This document shows, one piece after another, positions 27,001 through 35,331 of a stretch of DNA of 64,000 nucleotides. This stretch comes from Candidatus Dojkabacteria bacterium (GTDB lineage: Bacteria > Patescibacteria > Dojkabacteria > SC72 > JAFGCJ01), in assembly GCA_016932785.1 (NCBI GenBank), contig JAFGCJ010000002.1, positions 186,001 to 250,000 on the forward strand. The letters are read 5' to 3'. The notes beneath the pieces are model-generated. The model ran no database searches. It saw only the letters and a program-made list of their open reading frames with translations, and was not told the DNA's origin. Numbering within the stretch: position 1 is the stretch's first letter; each line of letters starts with the position of its first letter. The position numbers were made by a program, and so were the translations under genes.

Positions 27001-27830
27001 GTTCCAATAATATCTGTATATTGGCCGAAACCCTGAGCTTCTTGAACAAAAAGCATTGCCTCATCAGCATCAGCACACATAGCCGCAAGCCAGAAAAATT
27101 TTAATGAAGTGACAGAGACCAGGCCTACATGAGTTCCTTTTTTGACGTCGGAAATGAGATCAAGATATCTGAACCTCTCCGGATTCTCAGCTCTGGCACT
27201 TTCCAATATTGATACCGACGGATATTGGAAAACCGGCTCAATTTCACCCATAACTAAACCCTGAAAAGCTTTAACACGCTGGTATTTACTTGTTTCCCCA
27301 TCCACATCACAAAGTCTATCGATCAATACCTCCGCCTCAGGATTTACTGCTACAAATTTACGTGCCTGACTATTAGATAGTCCGCCGCCTCCATTCGAAG
27401 AGATACCCTTCAATTTTGCTATAAGGTCGTGTTCTCTCCAAGAAAGAACGTGAGTTCTTACTATCGACAAGTAAAAAGCTTTATCCTCACCGGAAAAGAG
27501 TCGCATCATTCCTGAAATGGACAGGTCCCGACCGTCCTCGACTAAATCTGGGCCCACTTCTAAAGCTGACTCAAGCTCTGTTCTTATAGCCAAAAGGAAA
27601 CAACATTGAGGTTTTATCCTCTCATATTCATCGGCGGTACAGCCCTCTATAAAATCAGGGGTTTCAAGCCAGGCTTGAGCTTGCTCGAGCTTTTCTGCAA
27701 TATACTCACATTGAGCATCGATAACCTCAGGACTTTCTTGATTTTCCGGATTAAGCAAAACCAGAGCTTCTGAAACATCCCGAACAGATGTTCCCAGCGC
27801 CTCTAATTCGCCTTCGCTTGCTTTAGCCAT
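24027..27830 (-). CDS. Very large unknown helical protein (1267 aa)
   Basis: A 1267-residue protein, the longest in the window, predicted mostly helical with no signal peptide or membrane segment and many acidic residues. The C-terminus carries a Gly/Asn-rich linker (GGNGGNGGGKKG) followed by a basic stretch (TRKRTSKKLRRAK) and a conserved-looking acidic end (VEDVTEDMPVAYYR), suggestive of nucleic-acid or partner binding. No family recognised. It sits between the A/B and C/D paralogues on the same strand and so may work with them. A TATTAT box lies 8 nt before the ATG (leaderless), with a TATAGTATAAT sequence further upstream. Confidence 0.8.
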   Translation of the reverse strand: MAKASEGELEALGTSVRDVSEALVLLNPENQESPEVIDAQCEYIAEKLEQAQAWLETPDFIEGCTADEYERIKPQCCFLLAIRTELESALEVGPDLVEDGRDLSISGMMRLFSGEDKAFYLSIVRTHVLSWREHDLIAKLKGISSNGGGGLSNSQARKFVAVNPEAEVLIDRLCDVDGETSKYQRVKAFQGLVMGEIEPVFQYPSVSILESARAENPERFRYLDLISDVKKGTHVGLVSVTSLKFFWLAAMCADADEAMLFVQEAQGFGQYTDIIGTVARNALQLLFQGEPDLEMIRAASLSLDAAFLLEHLNEDLVRGLINVAIKKFYGGDTDTSLEQVSSFRSLVLILAEEMWNVDSEALTLEEALMLVDKCHDTPDSQEWPESLRDPRAAVISIFLHDLTAYADWPEEDRTRLIEILYLMIEDNVLDPNVFMSSQEYDAEVQSYGDIPDRWFGAGPASALREIVTDVAGRLTEPFSIRKDSRKAEVLSSEDFFGEIFNLSEVRYDRDLLNPWAPLPETDSKTAKLLVEALRRYFLTKFAIGYKEQVEEHREFRFDGTYPLLMSDIIPLDLESMDRDEALWRVQEVNSTAARIFKGTFYDYLVQQAGPAAKAADVSREKFFELGSAMTGYPVELCLQLFTDVCGVVGIEVPDEIDEEKIAGLKAYIDMMYFCDDDILIPYLAPRSELHYEVMHALFGGDGNIVPLSTVRDEFASYDSVLAISQNVLARKASDDEILSIAGDVYRRVLVSIVRHTSDWSSSNLETAHQRGDFAREMVGKYLAGGVRLETELQQSIWEDYWYGYLPVEVLRAGGANTDFGYIPETRDYIREQSPAGLPKLEGAISALSEVADRLSDFSSAISLARDVTDLLHGSDGVGISAFPNLVGEAKQQVLDTFSPLFPGWAPRYVADLGAVLLSMNNEVQGRIVSGQVGVAELRQSIGEELSAALDKANSAWMTLCGFSNEGLTVVDLSINTGASPAEDFSSDTVEDSLFELVHQAGESIKDLDEAVDSHCVKAQLAAWKPGIEGEDLREMISTAVKVRDDLRGSGKVTRKLEVIDDEVLEERLSAWKDSLVSLLSDDTVRAAILSARNVGELVDAIEGKQTEVISRTMESGLDTLKMHPLFLPLRELNKKYGKAPVRRFVVALIGDKSFRKAKDDTLLIDILCNSQNERLSMDVVDLRTIDRRLDMLCALDFGRTDEAMELEMEREWLQGVQRRGGNGGNGGGKKGTRKRTSKKLRRAKDTADRFGLRVEDVTEDMPVAYYR

Positions 27831-27905
27831 AGATCACAATAATAGATTTACCTCTAGAAGCGTATTATACTATAGGTTGAGAATGTTGTGCCATAGGTGC
27901 CAATT

Positions 27906-28682
27906 CTAATTCCTCCCAGTATTAACAGCGATCTTCCTTGACCCATCAACCACTCTATAAAACCTGGTCAATCTTTTCCTCTGATCCTCATCAAAAACTC
28001 CATTTTGAATACCCCGCAAAACAGCATCAACAAAGGAATCACGCACTCGACCTCTATCTCTCCTAATCCAGGTAATACATGTCCCTAGAACTAAATCCAG
28101 AATTTCTTTTCTCGTACCCGGAGAAACCTCCTTAAGAAATTTCCCAGTCCTACCTTCAGAAAGAAACAGAATACTGTTCCTTGCTGCCAGAGTAAATCCT
28201 GAACCACTTATTACAAGAGCCTGCCTGGCAACGGAAGCAATTAGAGCAACAACATCTTCTTCATTTCTGAAAAGCCCTTTATCAAAAGACCCCATAGTCA
28301 TAAGCAGCCACTGAGTTTTATGCATATTACCATACTCATCATCAGATCCTTCAAGCATGTTTAAAGCTACTACACATGCGTAATTCTCAACCTGATCACG
28401 ATACTTTTCCAGTCCTTCGGGGAAATCTCCCTGCATAAATCCAGCAAAAAAACCTCTAGCTGCAGCGGTTGTACTATTATCATCCGGAATTACTGCTACT
28501 TTCGCGAGTGCATCTAGCACCCGGTCAGGATTAATTTCATTAATTTCATGAAGATTGCCAGCTTCCAATCCCTCCCTGACAACATGAACCATCTCGTATG
28601 CTCTCTCGTCCCTTCGAGCTATGCCTATCTCGATAGTCTCGGTTGCAAGGGTGTCCAATGTTAGTGATTGTTCTGCTGACAT
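27906..28682 (-). CDS. Paralogous helical protein family, copy C
   Basis: A 258-residue member of the paralogous family: LATETIEIGIARRD, VREGLEAGNLHEINEINPDRVLDALAKVAV, TTAAARGFFAGFMQGDFPEGLEKY, and CITWIRRDRGRVRDSFVDAVLRGIQNGVFDEDQRKRLTRF. The C-terminal block is closest to copy D. It lies 40 nt after copy D on the same strand and 76 nt before the 1267-residue gene, so D-C and the large gene may be one transcription unit. Function unknown. Confidence 0.8.
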   Translation of the reverse strand: MSAEQSLTLDTLATETIEIGIARRDERAYEMVHVVREGLEAGNLHEINEINPDRVLDALAKVAVIPDDNSTTAAARGFFAGFMQGDFPEGLEKYRDQVENYACVVALNMLEGSDDEYGNMHKTQWLLMTMGSFDKGLFRNEEDVVALIASVARQALVISGSGFTLAARNSILFLSEGRTGKFLKEVSPGTRKEILDLVLGTCITWIRRDRGRVRDSFVDAVLRGIQNGVFDEDQRKRLTRFYRVVDGSRKIAVNTGRN

Positions 28683-28721
28683 AAAATTTTTCTTAAAAAA
28701 TTACTAAATTAATACCTTTAT

Positions 28722-29506
28722 CTAGTAGGCCACGACCTCACGATCCGGCCGTCCTCTCTGTTTAAAGGCAATTTCCCGTGAATTACTGGCAATTCCCATG
28801 GCTCTAAGTAATCTTTTCCGCTGACTTCTAGTAAATACACCCCCATTTTTAAGTCCTTCTCCTACCGAAGAGACAAACCTTTCCCTAGTTAGACCATCCT
28901 CTCTGTTTATCCAATAAATACATGTTGCTATAACAATATTCATAGCCGCTTCTTGAGCACGCACTGTAAAGCCACCCAAAGGATCTCGTAGAGTGCCTTC
29001 TACCAACTGCCTGACATAGAGCTCTGCCGCCCGTGTAACACCTAAATCGTCTTCCTTAAGGGCCTGAATCGCAATTGCATTGACAAGCTCAACGCCATTC
29101 CCTCTTGTATATAACGCCCTTCATATAATGCGTTAGCCACACACTCGACCCACTCTACACGCTCTTCATCTGCATACCTGTCCTGCCCTATAATATTGGC
29201 AGCTACAGCCTTTGAAAAATCAGCAAGATAGTCACCGTATCTAAGAGCTTCCGAAGGTAATTCACCTCCTACATATTCATGGAAAAGCGCACGTGCAGCC
29301 TTAGTAGTCGGATTATGGTCCGCAATTACAGCAAGATTTGCAAGAGTAGCAATGGCTAAACCTGGATCCATACACTCAAGATCTCCTGCATTAATACCAG
29401 AAATAACAGCCTCTACAATCTCAAGAGATGACTCATCCCGCGCTTCCATCTCAAAGATAACACCACGAATATCATTACGACTTAAAACTGACTCCCCTGC
29501 TGCCAT
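28722..29506 (-). pseudogene. Paralogous helical protein family, copy D (frameshifted)
   Basis: The fourth paralogue, split by a frameshift. The first frame (29506 to 29042) gives LSRNDIRGVIF, SGINAGDLECMDPGLAIATLANLAV and ends soon after YEGRYIQE; the family similarity continues in another frame (GNGVELVNAIAIQALKEDD, then TCIYWINREDG...VGEGLKNGGVFTRSQRKRLLRAM) to 28722. Adding one G to the GGG run near 29102 on the reverse strand restores one frame of about 261 residues. This is a one-base deletion, a sequencing error in a homopolymer, or recoding. If an error, this is a normal gene. Confidence 0.7.
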
Positions 29507-29651
29507 AAAAATCTAAATAAGATAATTTATTAGTGCTTATTATAGACGAAATTGGAGGTCAACTCAATCCCATAGTGTGAGAAAATTTATTAACCACGTA
29601 TAATCTCCGTCACATCTACACAACACTATTTATTATTCAACCCCAAAAATG

Positions 29652-29865
29652 TATAATTATATAGGATTTCATTGATTTACATATGTCAATGAAGTTTTTC
29701 TTTTAATAGACCATTTCATGCATTTAGACAAGTTTTGTCTAGACGCTGAAGGTTCCTTAACAATCAAAGGGCATCCTTTTTGATTAAGCCGATGGCCGGC
29801 AAGATTGCACGAAACTCCGGATAGCTTGGTGCAGTGCTGCTGGTCATCCTTACTCAAACAAGGAG
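29652..29865 (+). promoter_or_regulatory. Promoter and structured leader (copy 3)
   Basis: Between 29507 and 29922 there is no gene upstream of the lipoprotein. TATAAT (29652-29657) is followed 3 nt later by ATAGGAT, then hairpin 29668-29693 (TTCATTGA/TCAATGAA), hairpin 29725-29741 (TAGACAA/TTGTCTA), the box GTTCCTTAACAA (29752-29763, one change from copies 1 and 2), a GC-rich region with partial pairing, and AAGGAGGTGAT (29860-29870), an exact complement of a canonical 16S rRNA 3' end. The 29507-29650 part is AT-rich and shows nothing else. Confidence 0.55.
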
Positions 29866-29922
29866 GTGATGAAAAAAAGAAAAGAGAGTGAGGAAGATCA
29901 AATACTGATAGGGGGCGGGAAA

Positions 29923-30345
29923 ATGACTAGCTGGAGATTAAAAATAGTAGTTTTCGTTTTTCTCTTATTCGTACCGATATTGGCCTGCGCGCCGATACCG
30001 GGATTTAGGTCTACGGATATTCCACTGCCAGAGGAGACCCAGACTCCAAAGTCAGAACACATCTGGGTCTGGGTTGCAAACTCGGACTACTGGATCGAGC
30101 TTGAGATTACAAGCTACGATCCGTTCACGGTCAAATCTGTCGACCCACTCGAAGATGATATTGAGATTCAAGAAGTTACAGGTAACTCCTGGAAAGTGTG
30201 TTTAATAGGTGTCAAAGAAACACCTCTATTCACAGCAACAATAAGCGACAACGTACTAATCCTACAGGCGTCAGGTGAAAACTTAATAGTTTATTACTCT
30301 CCCATGGACGATCTAGCAGAAACAGGACAGAGGGATACTTCATGA
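29923..30345 (+). CDS. Small lipoprotein, GC-rich
   Basis: A 140-residue lipoprotein with lipobox ILAC in the segment VFLLFVPILACAPIPG and a beta-rich domain rich in Trp and Thr (HIWVWVANSDYWIELEITSYD). The start is uncertain. I prefer the ATG at 29923, which gives a normal signal peptide and has GGGGGCGGG just upstream. The frame is also open from a GTG/ATG pair at 29866/29869, but these sit only 0-2 nt from the perfect AAGGAGGTGAT and would add 19-20 charged residues before the signal peptide. The family is not recognised. Fourth GC-rich exported gene with the boxA-like leader. Confidence 0.7.
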   Translation: MTSWRLKIVVFVFLLFVPILACAPIPGFRSTDIPLPEETQTPKSEHIWVWVANSDYWIELEITSYDPFTVKSVDPLEDDIEIQEVTGNSWKVCLIGVKETPLFTATISDNVLILQASGENLIVYYSPMDDLAETGQRDTS

Positions 30346-30395
30346 AAACTCTTGATTTTTCCCGATCACTCACATCACCAGCCCTTTGACCTGTT

Positions 30396-30989
30396 CTACT
30401 TTTCAACAACCAAACTGTTATCCAGATATCTCAAGATTTTCTTTATAATCTCATACTGCGGCCTCAATTCATCCTTACAGAAGTCAAACGTTAATGCGTT
30501 CCATTTTTCCTCTAGCTTTTCTCTTAGCAGTCCCGCCAACTTTTTTTCCGGAATATCCGAAAGATTTCTGAAGGCATAGATAAACCCTTCTACTGATGCA
30601 AATTTATAGCAGTCAGCATTACAGCAAATCTCTGACTCGATTGAATAAAACTTTTTTACACCATGATGTTCAAGAATGCAGTGCCTGATATTTTCCTTCG
30701 CCTCTTCACCGACATCACTCTGCGCCATGAGTTCATTAGCCTTTTCCAAGGACATTTTAACGTGATCCTCAAGCCTTCCTTGTTCAAGAGCTTCTCCTAT
30801 CATACAATCCATTAGACATATTCCAGCTCTGACAATATTTGTATTTACTAATTGCCCTTTTGACTCCAACTCTTTAGCAAGTTTCAACGCGGCTCCCATA
30901 GGTAAATCGATATGCTGTCTAGGAGGAGGTCCCACTCGGGCACATTCAGTATAGGCAAAGTCTTTTGCTACTTCAAGAAAGTTTTTCAT
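30396..30989 (-). CDS. HD-domain-like protein (degenerate)
   Basis: A 197-residue protein with the helical order of an HD phosphohydrolase: RQHIDLPMGAALKLAKELE supplies the first His, IVRAGICLMDCMIG stands where the HD doublet is expected (here Met-Asp), and IRHCILEHHG gives the later His segment. The replaced His of the HD pair suggests weakened or different metal binding. Ends with RYLDNSLVVEK. Two ATGs in tandem; the second (30989) is 7 nt after TATTAA and is chosen. Function: possibly a nucleotide or aldehyde-type phosphohydrolase relative; uncertain. Confidence 0.65.
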   Translation of the reverse strand: MKNFLEVAKDFAYTECARVGPPPRQHIDLPMGAALKLAKELESKGQLVNTNIVRAGICLMDCMIGEALEQGRLEDHVKMSLEKANELMAQSDVGEEAKENIRHCILEHHGVKKFYSIESEICCNADCYKFASVEGFIYAFRNLSDIPEKKLAGLLREKLEEKWNALTFDFCKDELRPQYEIIKKILRYLDNSLVVEK

Positions 30990-31095
30990 CATAGAGTTAA
31001 TACCAAAGTTATAGATGCCAACATTATATCAACAGAATGTTTACGATAAAACAATATGCTAAAATCACAAAATAAAGTTAAAAATTTAAAAAACC

Positions 31096-31665
31096 ATGCA
31101 ACTAATTCTAATCCGACACTCCAAAACAAACGTCGACCCCAAGACTCCCATCTGTCAGTGGGGTCTTTCAGAAGAAGGAATTTCACTAGCACAAAAACTA
31201 AGTAACGAGCCAGAAGTACAATCACTCGATGTCATATACAGCAGCCTCCAAACCAAGGCCCTCGAGACCGCTCTGATTCTAGCCAAGCCCAATGCAATCC
31301 CCATCAAAACAGATGACAATTTAACCGAAGTCACATCTTTTACAAAAGAGCATTTCGGCTATAAATACACGCAAAACGTGAGCGACTTCTACTCAGGAAA
31401 AGTTCTTCGACTTGCTAACGGTGAATCTGCTGACGAAGGCCTTAAAAGATTTAATGAAGCTATCGAAATGATCGAAAAAGTTGAAACTGCTGCCGGAATA
31501 TTTAAAGCGGGAATCGTAAGCCATGGAAATATTCTGTCTTTCTACACCGCCCAGTTCTCAGATCTAACCCCCATCCAAATCGAACAGAGAATCCAAATGC
31601 CTGATTACGCAATTCTCGATACAAGATCACAGAAAATAACTAAAATGTTTGGCTCAGACAAATGA
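31096..31665 (+). CDS. Histidine phosphatase family protein
   Basis: A 189-residue member of the phosphoglycerate-mutase-like (histidine phosphatase) family: catalytic LILIRHSKTN with the nucleophilic His in RHS, GLSEEGISLAQKL, IYSSLQTKALETA and the second His in IVSHGNILSF. These enzymes remove phosphate from small molecules or proteins through a phosphohistidine. The stop overlaps the next start (ATGA), so it is translated together with the HAD phosphatase; the pair may act on successive phosphorylated intermediates (inference). Confidence 0.9.
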   Translation: MQLILIRHSKTNVDPKTPICQWGLSEEGISLAQKLSNEPEVQSLDVIYSSLQTKALETALILAKPNAIPIKTDDNLTEVTSFTKEHFGYKYTQNVSDFYSGKVLRLANGESADEGLKRFNEAIEMIEKVETAAGIFKAGIVSHGNILSFYTAQFSDLTPIQIEQRIQMPDYAILDTRSQKITKMFGSDK

Positions 31666-32285
31666 TAAAAGTGGTTTGCCTTGATCTCGATGGAGTGCTT
31701 TTTGAGAAAGTTCATGAGAACCTAATACAGAATCTCTCCCAAAAGTTTAATATCGAAGAGGAAGAGCTTAAAGATATCCTCTTCGTAAAAGCAGCGGAAG
31801 AAGGCGGATACAACGAGCTCAAAAAGGGCACCATTGAACCAAGCCAATACTGGAACTGGCTATTTGCAGAACTTGGAACCGATGCCGACTTCACAAAAGA
31901 GGACTACATCAACGAGTTACACAAAGGCTATCACATAAATCCTAAGGCAATTGAACTAATAAACATACTCAGGTCTAATGGAATCAGAACAGCCTTATGC
32001 AGCAATAACTATAAAGATAACATCGAGGCCCTCGAAAAAAAGTTCAGTTTGAGCAATTATTTCGATGTTATAGCCTTTTCATACGAGATAGGGGCTTTGA
32101 AACCAGACAAGAAGATTTTTGAAGAGTTAGTTTCGAGAGCAAAAGTAAAACCTGAAGAAATCGTATACTCCGATGATAATGAGGCAAAACTGGCCGGTGC
32201 TAAAGAAATCGGAATAAAAACGTTTGTATTCAAGAATTTCGAGCAATTCAAAAAAGAACTTAGTAACCTCGGCGTAGAAACCTAG
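31662..32285 (+). CDS. HAD-superfamily hydrolase
   Basis: A 207-residue HAD phosphatase with motif I DLDGV (nucleophile D in VCLDLDGVLFE), motif II SN in ALCSNNYKDN, Lys in GALKPDKKIFEEL (motif III) and motif IV YSDDNEAKLAGAKEIG. The helical cap of subclass I is present between motifs I and II. Overlaps the upstream phosphatase by 4 nt (ATGA). Substrate unknown. Convergent with the next gene, ends overlapping by 4 nt. Confidence 0.92.
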   Translation: MIKVVCLDLDGVLFEKVHENLIQNLSQKFNIEEEELKDILFVKAAEEGGYNELKKGTIEPSQYWNWLFAELGTDADFTKEDYINELHKGYHINPKAIELINILRSNGIRTALCSNNYKDNIEALEKKFSLSNYFDVIAFSYEIGALKPDKKIFEELVSRAKVKPEEIVYSDDNEAKLAGAKEIGIKTFVFKNFEQFKKELSNLGVET

Positions 32286-33172
32286 ATACTAACGCCTATA
32301 CTTTCAAGATAAACCCTTCGCATTACAGCATACCTTGCTTTATCCATCCGTTCCGCCTCTATTCTTTGCAAATACAAGTGATTATCCAAACATGCTCTCG
32401 CAATAATTCTGGACCAAGAGTCGACCCTTTCATCGCGCATCATCTTTCCCAGCAGCACAGGAAGACACGCAGAAGTAGACGTACATGACCCTGAAAGAAA
32501 TTCCACTGAAGTTACAAGACCGTTGGTAATAATTAATACAACAGGAACAATGGGTGCTTTCTCCCGTTCAAAGTTATACAAAACTCCCACAGGAATATAG
32601 TCGACGTAGAAATCCTCCATGAGAACATCAACAGGAGGACCCACCGGCCTCGGTACTTGAACTATACAGCTGTCCGGCATTACCACTAATTCCTCCATAA
32701 AGCCCTGACATGCAAGAATCGTAGAAGATCTCATCTGAATAAGTTTTTCACTCAAGGCTCTCATCTTGGGTCTCTCAATCTTTTCCGTAACTGTCCAACT
32801 TTGAAAATCTTCCTCTCCAGCCCGCCGTAAAAGAAATGGAGAAAAATAAGGAGCACCAATTAAATATTCTTCAATAGAATCTCTACCTGCATACCTTCTC
32901 ACAACAAGAGGCGAGCAGGTAACAACTTGTCTCTGTTCCCGACCTAGAGCTCCCTCCGGTCTACTACAGTCATAAATAATCTCCTGACAAACATGTTCAC
33001 ACAGACCATCCGACAAAGCAAAGCTAACAGAAGTATCCGGATTCAACGTATCTTCTACAGCGAAAATATGAGGCCTTTCACTCTCAAGAAGCCTTTCAAA
33101 GGTACCCACGGGGAGATAGGCATAATCTTCACCTGAAGGGACATCTTCTTTTCCACGAAAATCTGCTGACAA
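32282..33172 (-). CDS. Unknown soluble protein (296 aa)
   Basis: No family recognised. TTG start at 33172, with TATTAT 14 nt upstream. The protein is soluble and contains several Cys (ALSDGLCEHVCQEIIYDCS, SGSCTSTSACLPV), with a mixed alpha/beta composition. Host-like codon use. It overlaps the HAD gene tail to tail. Belongs to the set of lineage-specific unknowns. Confidence 0.7.
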   Translation of the reverse strand: MSADFRGKEDVPSGEDYAYLPVGTFERLLESERPHIFAVEDTLNPDTSVSFALSDGLCEHVCQEIIYDCSRPEGALGREQRQVVTCSPLVVRRYAGRDSIEEYLIGAPYFSPFLLRRAGEEDFQSWTVTEKIERPKMRALSEKLIQMRSSTILACQGFMEELVVMPDSCIVQVPRPVGPPVDVLMEDFYVDYIPVGVLYNFEREKAPIVPVVLIITNGLVTSVEFLSGSCTSTSACLPVLLGKMMRDERVDSWSRIIARACLDNHLYLQRIEAERMDKARYAVMRRVYLESIGVSI

Positions 33173-33273
33173 TCTGGTTAGACTTAATAATATGATTCGG
33201 GGCGTTATTTAGAAGATTATAGGATATTTAAAAGAAAGAGGAAAGAGTTCATATATTTATCAACCTTAACATA

Positions 33274-34215
33274 CTAAGACGCTACATTTGTCGGATTTCC
33301 GCTAGCATAACTCTCCAAATTGCTTACAAAGATCTCTCTCTTTGCCTCACCCGCCTCGTCAGAGATATATCCAATTGGTGGATAAATAATGCAATTCTCA
33401 TATTTTGATAGTCTCTTTAGATCTTCCTCCTCCATCTCATCAGAGTGATCGAGAATAAAAGTAATGTCACCCTTTTCCAGCCGACCGATTAGTGCTTCAA
33501 GGTCAACAAGTTCCATAGGAGCAGTATTAACAATGACAGCTCCATCCTTAATCTTTTCTATTCTGTCAGCATTCAGAAAGTTCTCAGTTTCATCGTTAAG
33601 AGCCAGATGCAATGAAATAAAATCACACGAAGCTAACAAATCATCCACCTCAGAATACTCTACACTTTTATTCTCGATATCCTTTTGATTCCTGGACCAG
33701 TATTTAACATTTGCTCCAAACCCTGCGGCGATTTTTGCAACCCTCTGACCTATTCTACCAAGACCAACCACTCCGAAGTTTTTATCCTTAATCTCAGTAG
33801 CAGAAAAACCATCCTCAGAATAATTACCCTCTCTAGCCTGTACCTTAGCTCTCTCTAAATCCCTGATATATTCCAATATAACTGCAAAAACGAGCTCCGC
33901 AACCGACTCGGTGCTGTATCCGGGAACATTGCAAACAGTAATACCTTTTTCTTTAGCATATTCAATATCAATCTTTCCATAACCCGTCGCAAAAACTCCA
34001 ATATACTTTAGATTTGGAGCAGCACCCATCATATCTCTATCGACTGGATTAAATTTCACAAACAGAGCATCAGTATCTTTCAAATGCTCTTTTAGTTCAG
34101 GTGAATCCGCAGACAGGAAAACCTTACTCTCCGCTACTTCATAGATACGATTCCAATACTCGTCTGAAAGTTCAGGTTCGGTCATACCGGTAATAACGAT
34201 TTTTTTGAATTTCAT
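33274..34215 (-). CDS. D-2-hydroxyacid dehydrogenase (NAD-binding)
   Basis: A 313-residue protein of the D-isomer-specific 2-hydroxyacid dehydrogenase family. The Rossmann domain shows GVVGLGRIGQRVAKIA, the substrate-side segment AEKSVAELVFAVILEY-like (STESVAELVFAVILEYIRDL) and FISLHLALNDETENFLN. The catalytic Arg/Glu/His triad is incomplete: the expected Arg-containing AR(G)xxVDE stretch reads IVNTAPMELVDLEAL and the terminal His region reads ILDHSDEMEEEDL. The enzyme may therefore differ from standard members. Start at 34215 chosen over an ATG 15 nt upstream because the latter sits only 4 nt from the -10 box. Confidence 0.85.
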   Translation of the reverse strand: MKFKKIVITGMTEPELSDEYWNRIYEVAESKVFLSADSPELKEHLKDTDALFVKFNPVDRDMMGAAPNLKYIGVFATGYGKIDIEYAKEKGITVCNVPGYSTESVAELVFAVILEYIRDLERAKVQAREGNYSEDGFSATEIKDKNFGVVGLGRIGQRVAKIAAGFGANVKYWSRNQKDIENKSVEYSEVDDLLASCDFISLHLALNDETENFLNADRIEKIKDGAVIVNTAPMELVDLEALIGRLEKGDITFILDHSDEMEEEDLKRLSKYENCIIYPPIGYISDEAGEAKREIFVSNLESYASGNPTNVAS

Positions 34216-34407
34216 ATGTGGTACATGCAAATTTTATTCCTTTAGGATTATAAACCTTTGGATAGATTAAGGAAAATAGAATCTGAATAGTAATACATAT
34301 TCGCTTAGATACTCACCTTTTTACGAGCACGAAAAAGATCAGACTACATCATGATTTTTTATGTCGTAAATCATGATAGGGTACCAGACGCGGTACTTCC
34401 GATTCCG

Positions 34408-35331
34408 CTATTCCAGAAACAAACCCTGAGGAGGATTCGAAGAAACACCCTGAGTCGCAACCAAATTAAAATCATTCTCCCTTGAAGCCAAAAGGAAAAC
34501 ATTCCCCTCTCGATTTAATTGCTCCAGTGAATCTTTGAACTTCTTCCATGCTAAATAGTCGGCAAGATTTGAGGTGTAAATAATATTTGTACGCATAGAG
34601 AAATCCGTCAATGAAGCAACATAGCTCAAAACCTTCTGCTCGAAAAAATCAGAAAACCCAAACCCTATATTTTGTTCATCGGACAATTGCTTAATCTGTG
34701 CCCATTTCTCGCGAATAACGGCAAACACCGAAATTACATCTCTTCCTCTCTGTCTACCTACCACTCCTGTATCAGGAACATGTTCAATAGCAAAACTGAC
34801 GTCAGATGATAAACTTCCAACATCAACCTCGGAAAATAACTTTTTTAATTTCTCTGAAGTCTCCTCATCAATAACCGACTCAACTGCTGTGCCGAAGATC
34901 GAAGGTGAGGATATCTTCCCTATGAAATCATCATATCCATCTGATGCACGAATCAAAGCAATAGTGGCTCTACCCAACAGCACTGCATCAGGAAGGATGT
35001 CAACAGAAAGAATTGCTTTCGGCAACACATCATCAAAGAGCATTAAGGTCCCCAGTACATTTCCAGCACCGGTACCATACACAAATCCATCTGGATTACA
35101 GCCATCAGGAAGAACTTTGCCCGTATCCATATACTCATTTGTTGCCAAAAGTGCAGGAGGTATATCACCTCTTTCTAATACCCTTACTGGAACTTCCCCT
35201 GAAGCAAGTAATCCAGAAGAGTAGTGCTCAAAATTCGTACCAATTGAACTGACTCTCAGAGAACCTTCATGATCTGCCATACGGGCTTCATTTGGAAAAT
35301 CGGAGTCCCCTGTCATAATTTGCATTACCAT
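34408..35331 (-). CDS. Unknown protein, possible SAM-methyltransferase fold
   Basis: A 307-residue soluble protein. A weak Rossmann-like signature is visible: VYGTGAGNVLGTLMLF followed by AILSVDILPDAVLLGRA, resembling the Gly-rich loop and acidic end of strand 2 of class I methyltransferases, and IIYTSNLADYLAWKKF, resembling the YxSNxxDY segment of several unusual SAM-dependent families. I am not confident of the assignment. Host-like codon use, no signal peptide. Confidence 0.6.
   Translation of the reverse strand: MVMQIMTGDSDFPNEARMADHEGSLRVSSIGTNFEHYSSGLLASGEVPVRVLERGDIPPALLATNEYMDTGKVLPDGCNPDGFVYGTGAGNVLGTLMLFDDVLPKAILSVDILPDAVLLGRATIALIRASDGYDDFIGKISSPSIFGTAVESVIDEETSEKLKKLFSEVDVGSLSSDVSFAIEHVPDTGVVGRQRGRDVISVFAVIREKWAQIKQLSDEQNIGFGFSDFFEQKVLSYVASLTDFSMRTNIIYTSNLADYLAWKKFKDSLEQLNREGNVFLLASRENDFNLVATQGVSSNPPQGLFLE

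Noticed and set aside
27856..27880. TATACTATAGG on the forward strand as a promoter for a forward transcript
   Set aside because: It is the reverse complement of the TATAGTATAAT promoter of the large gene and no forward gene follows.
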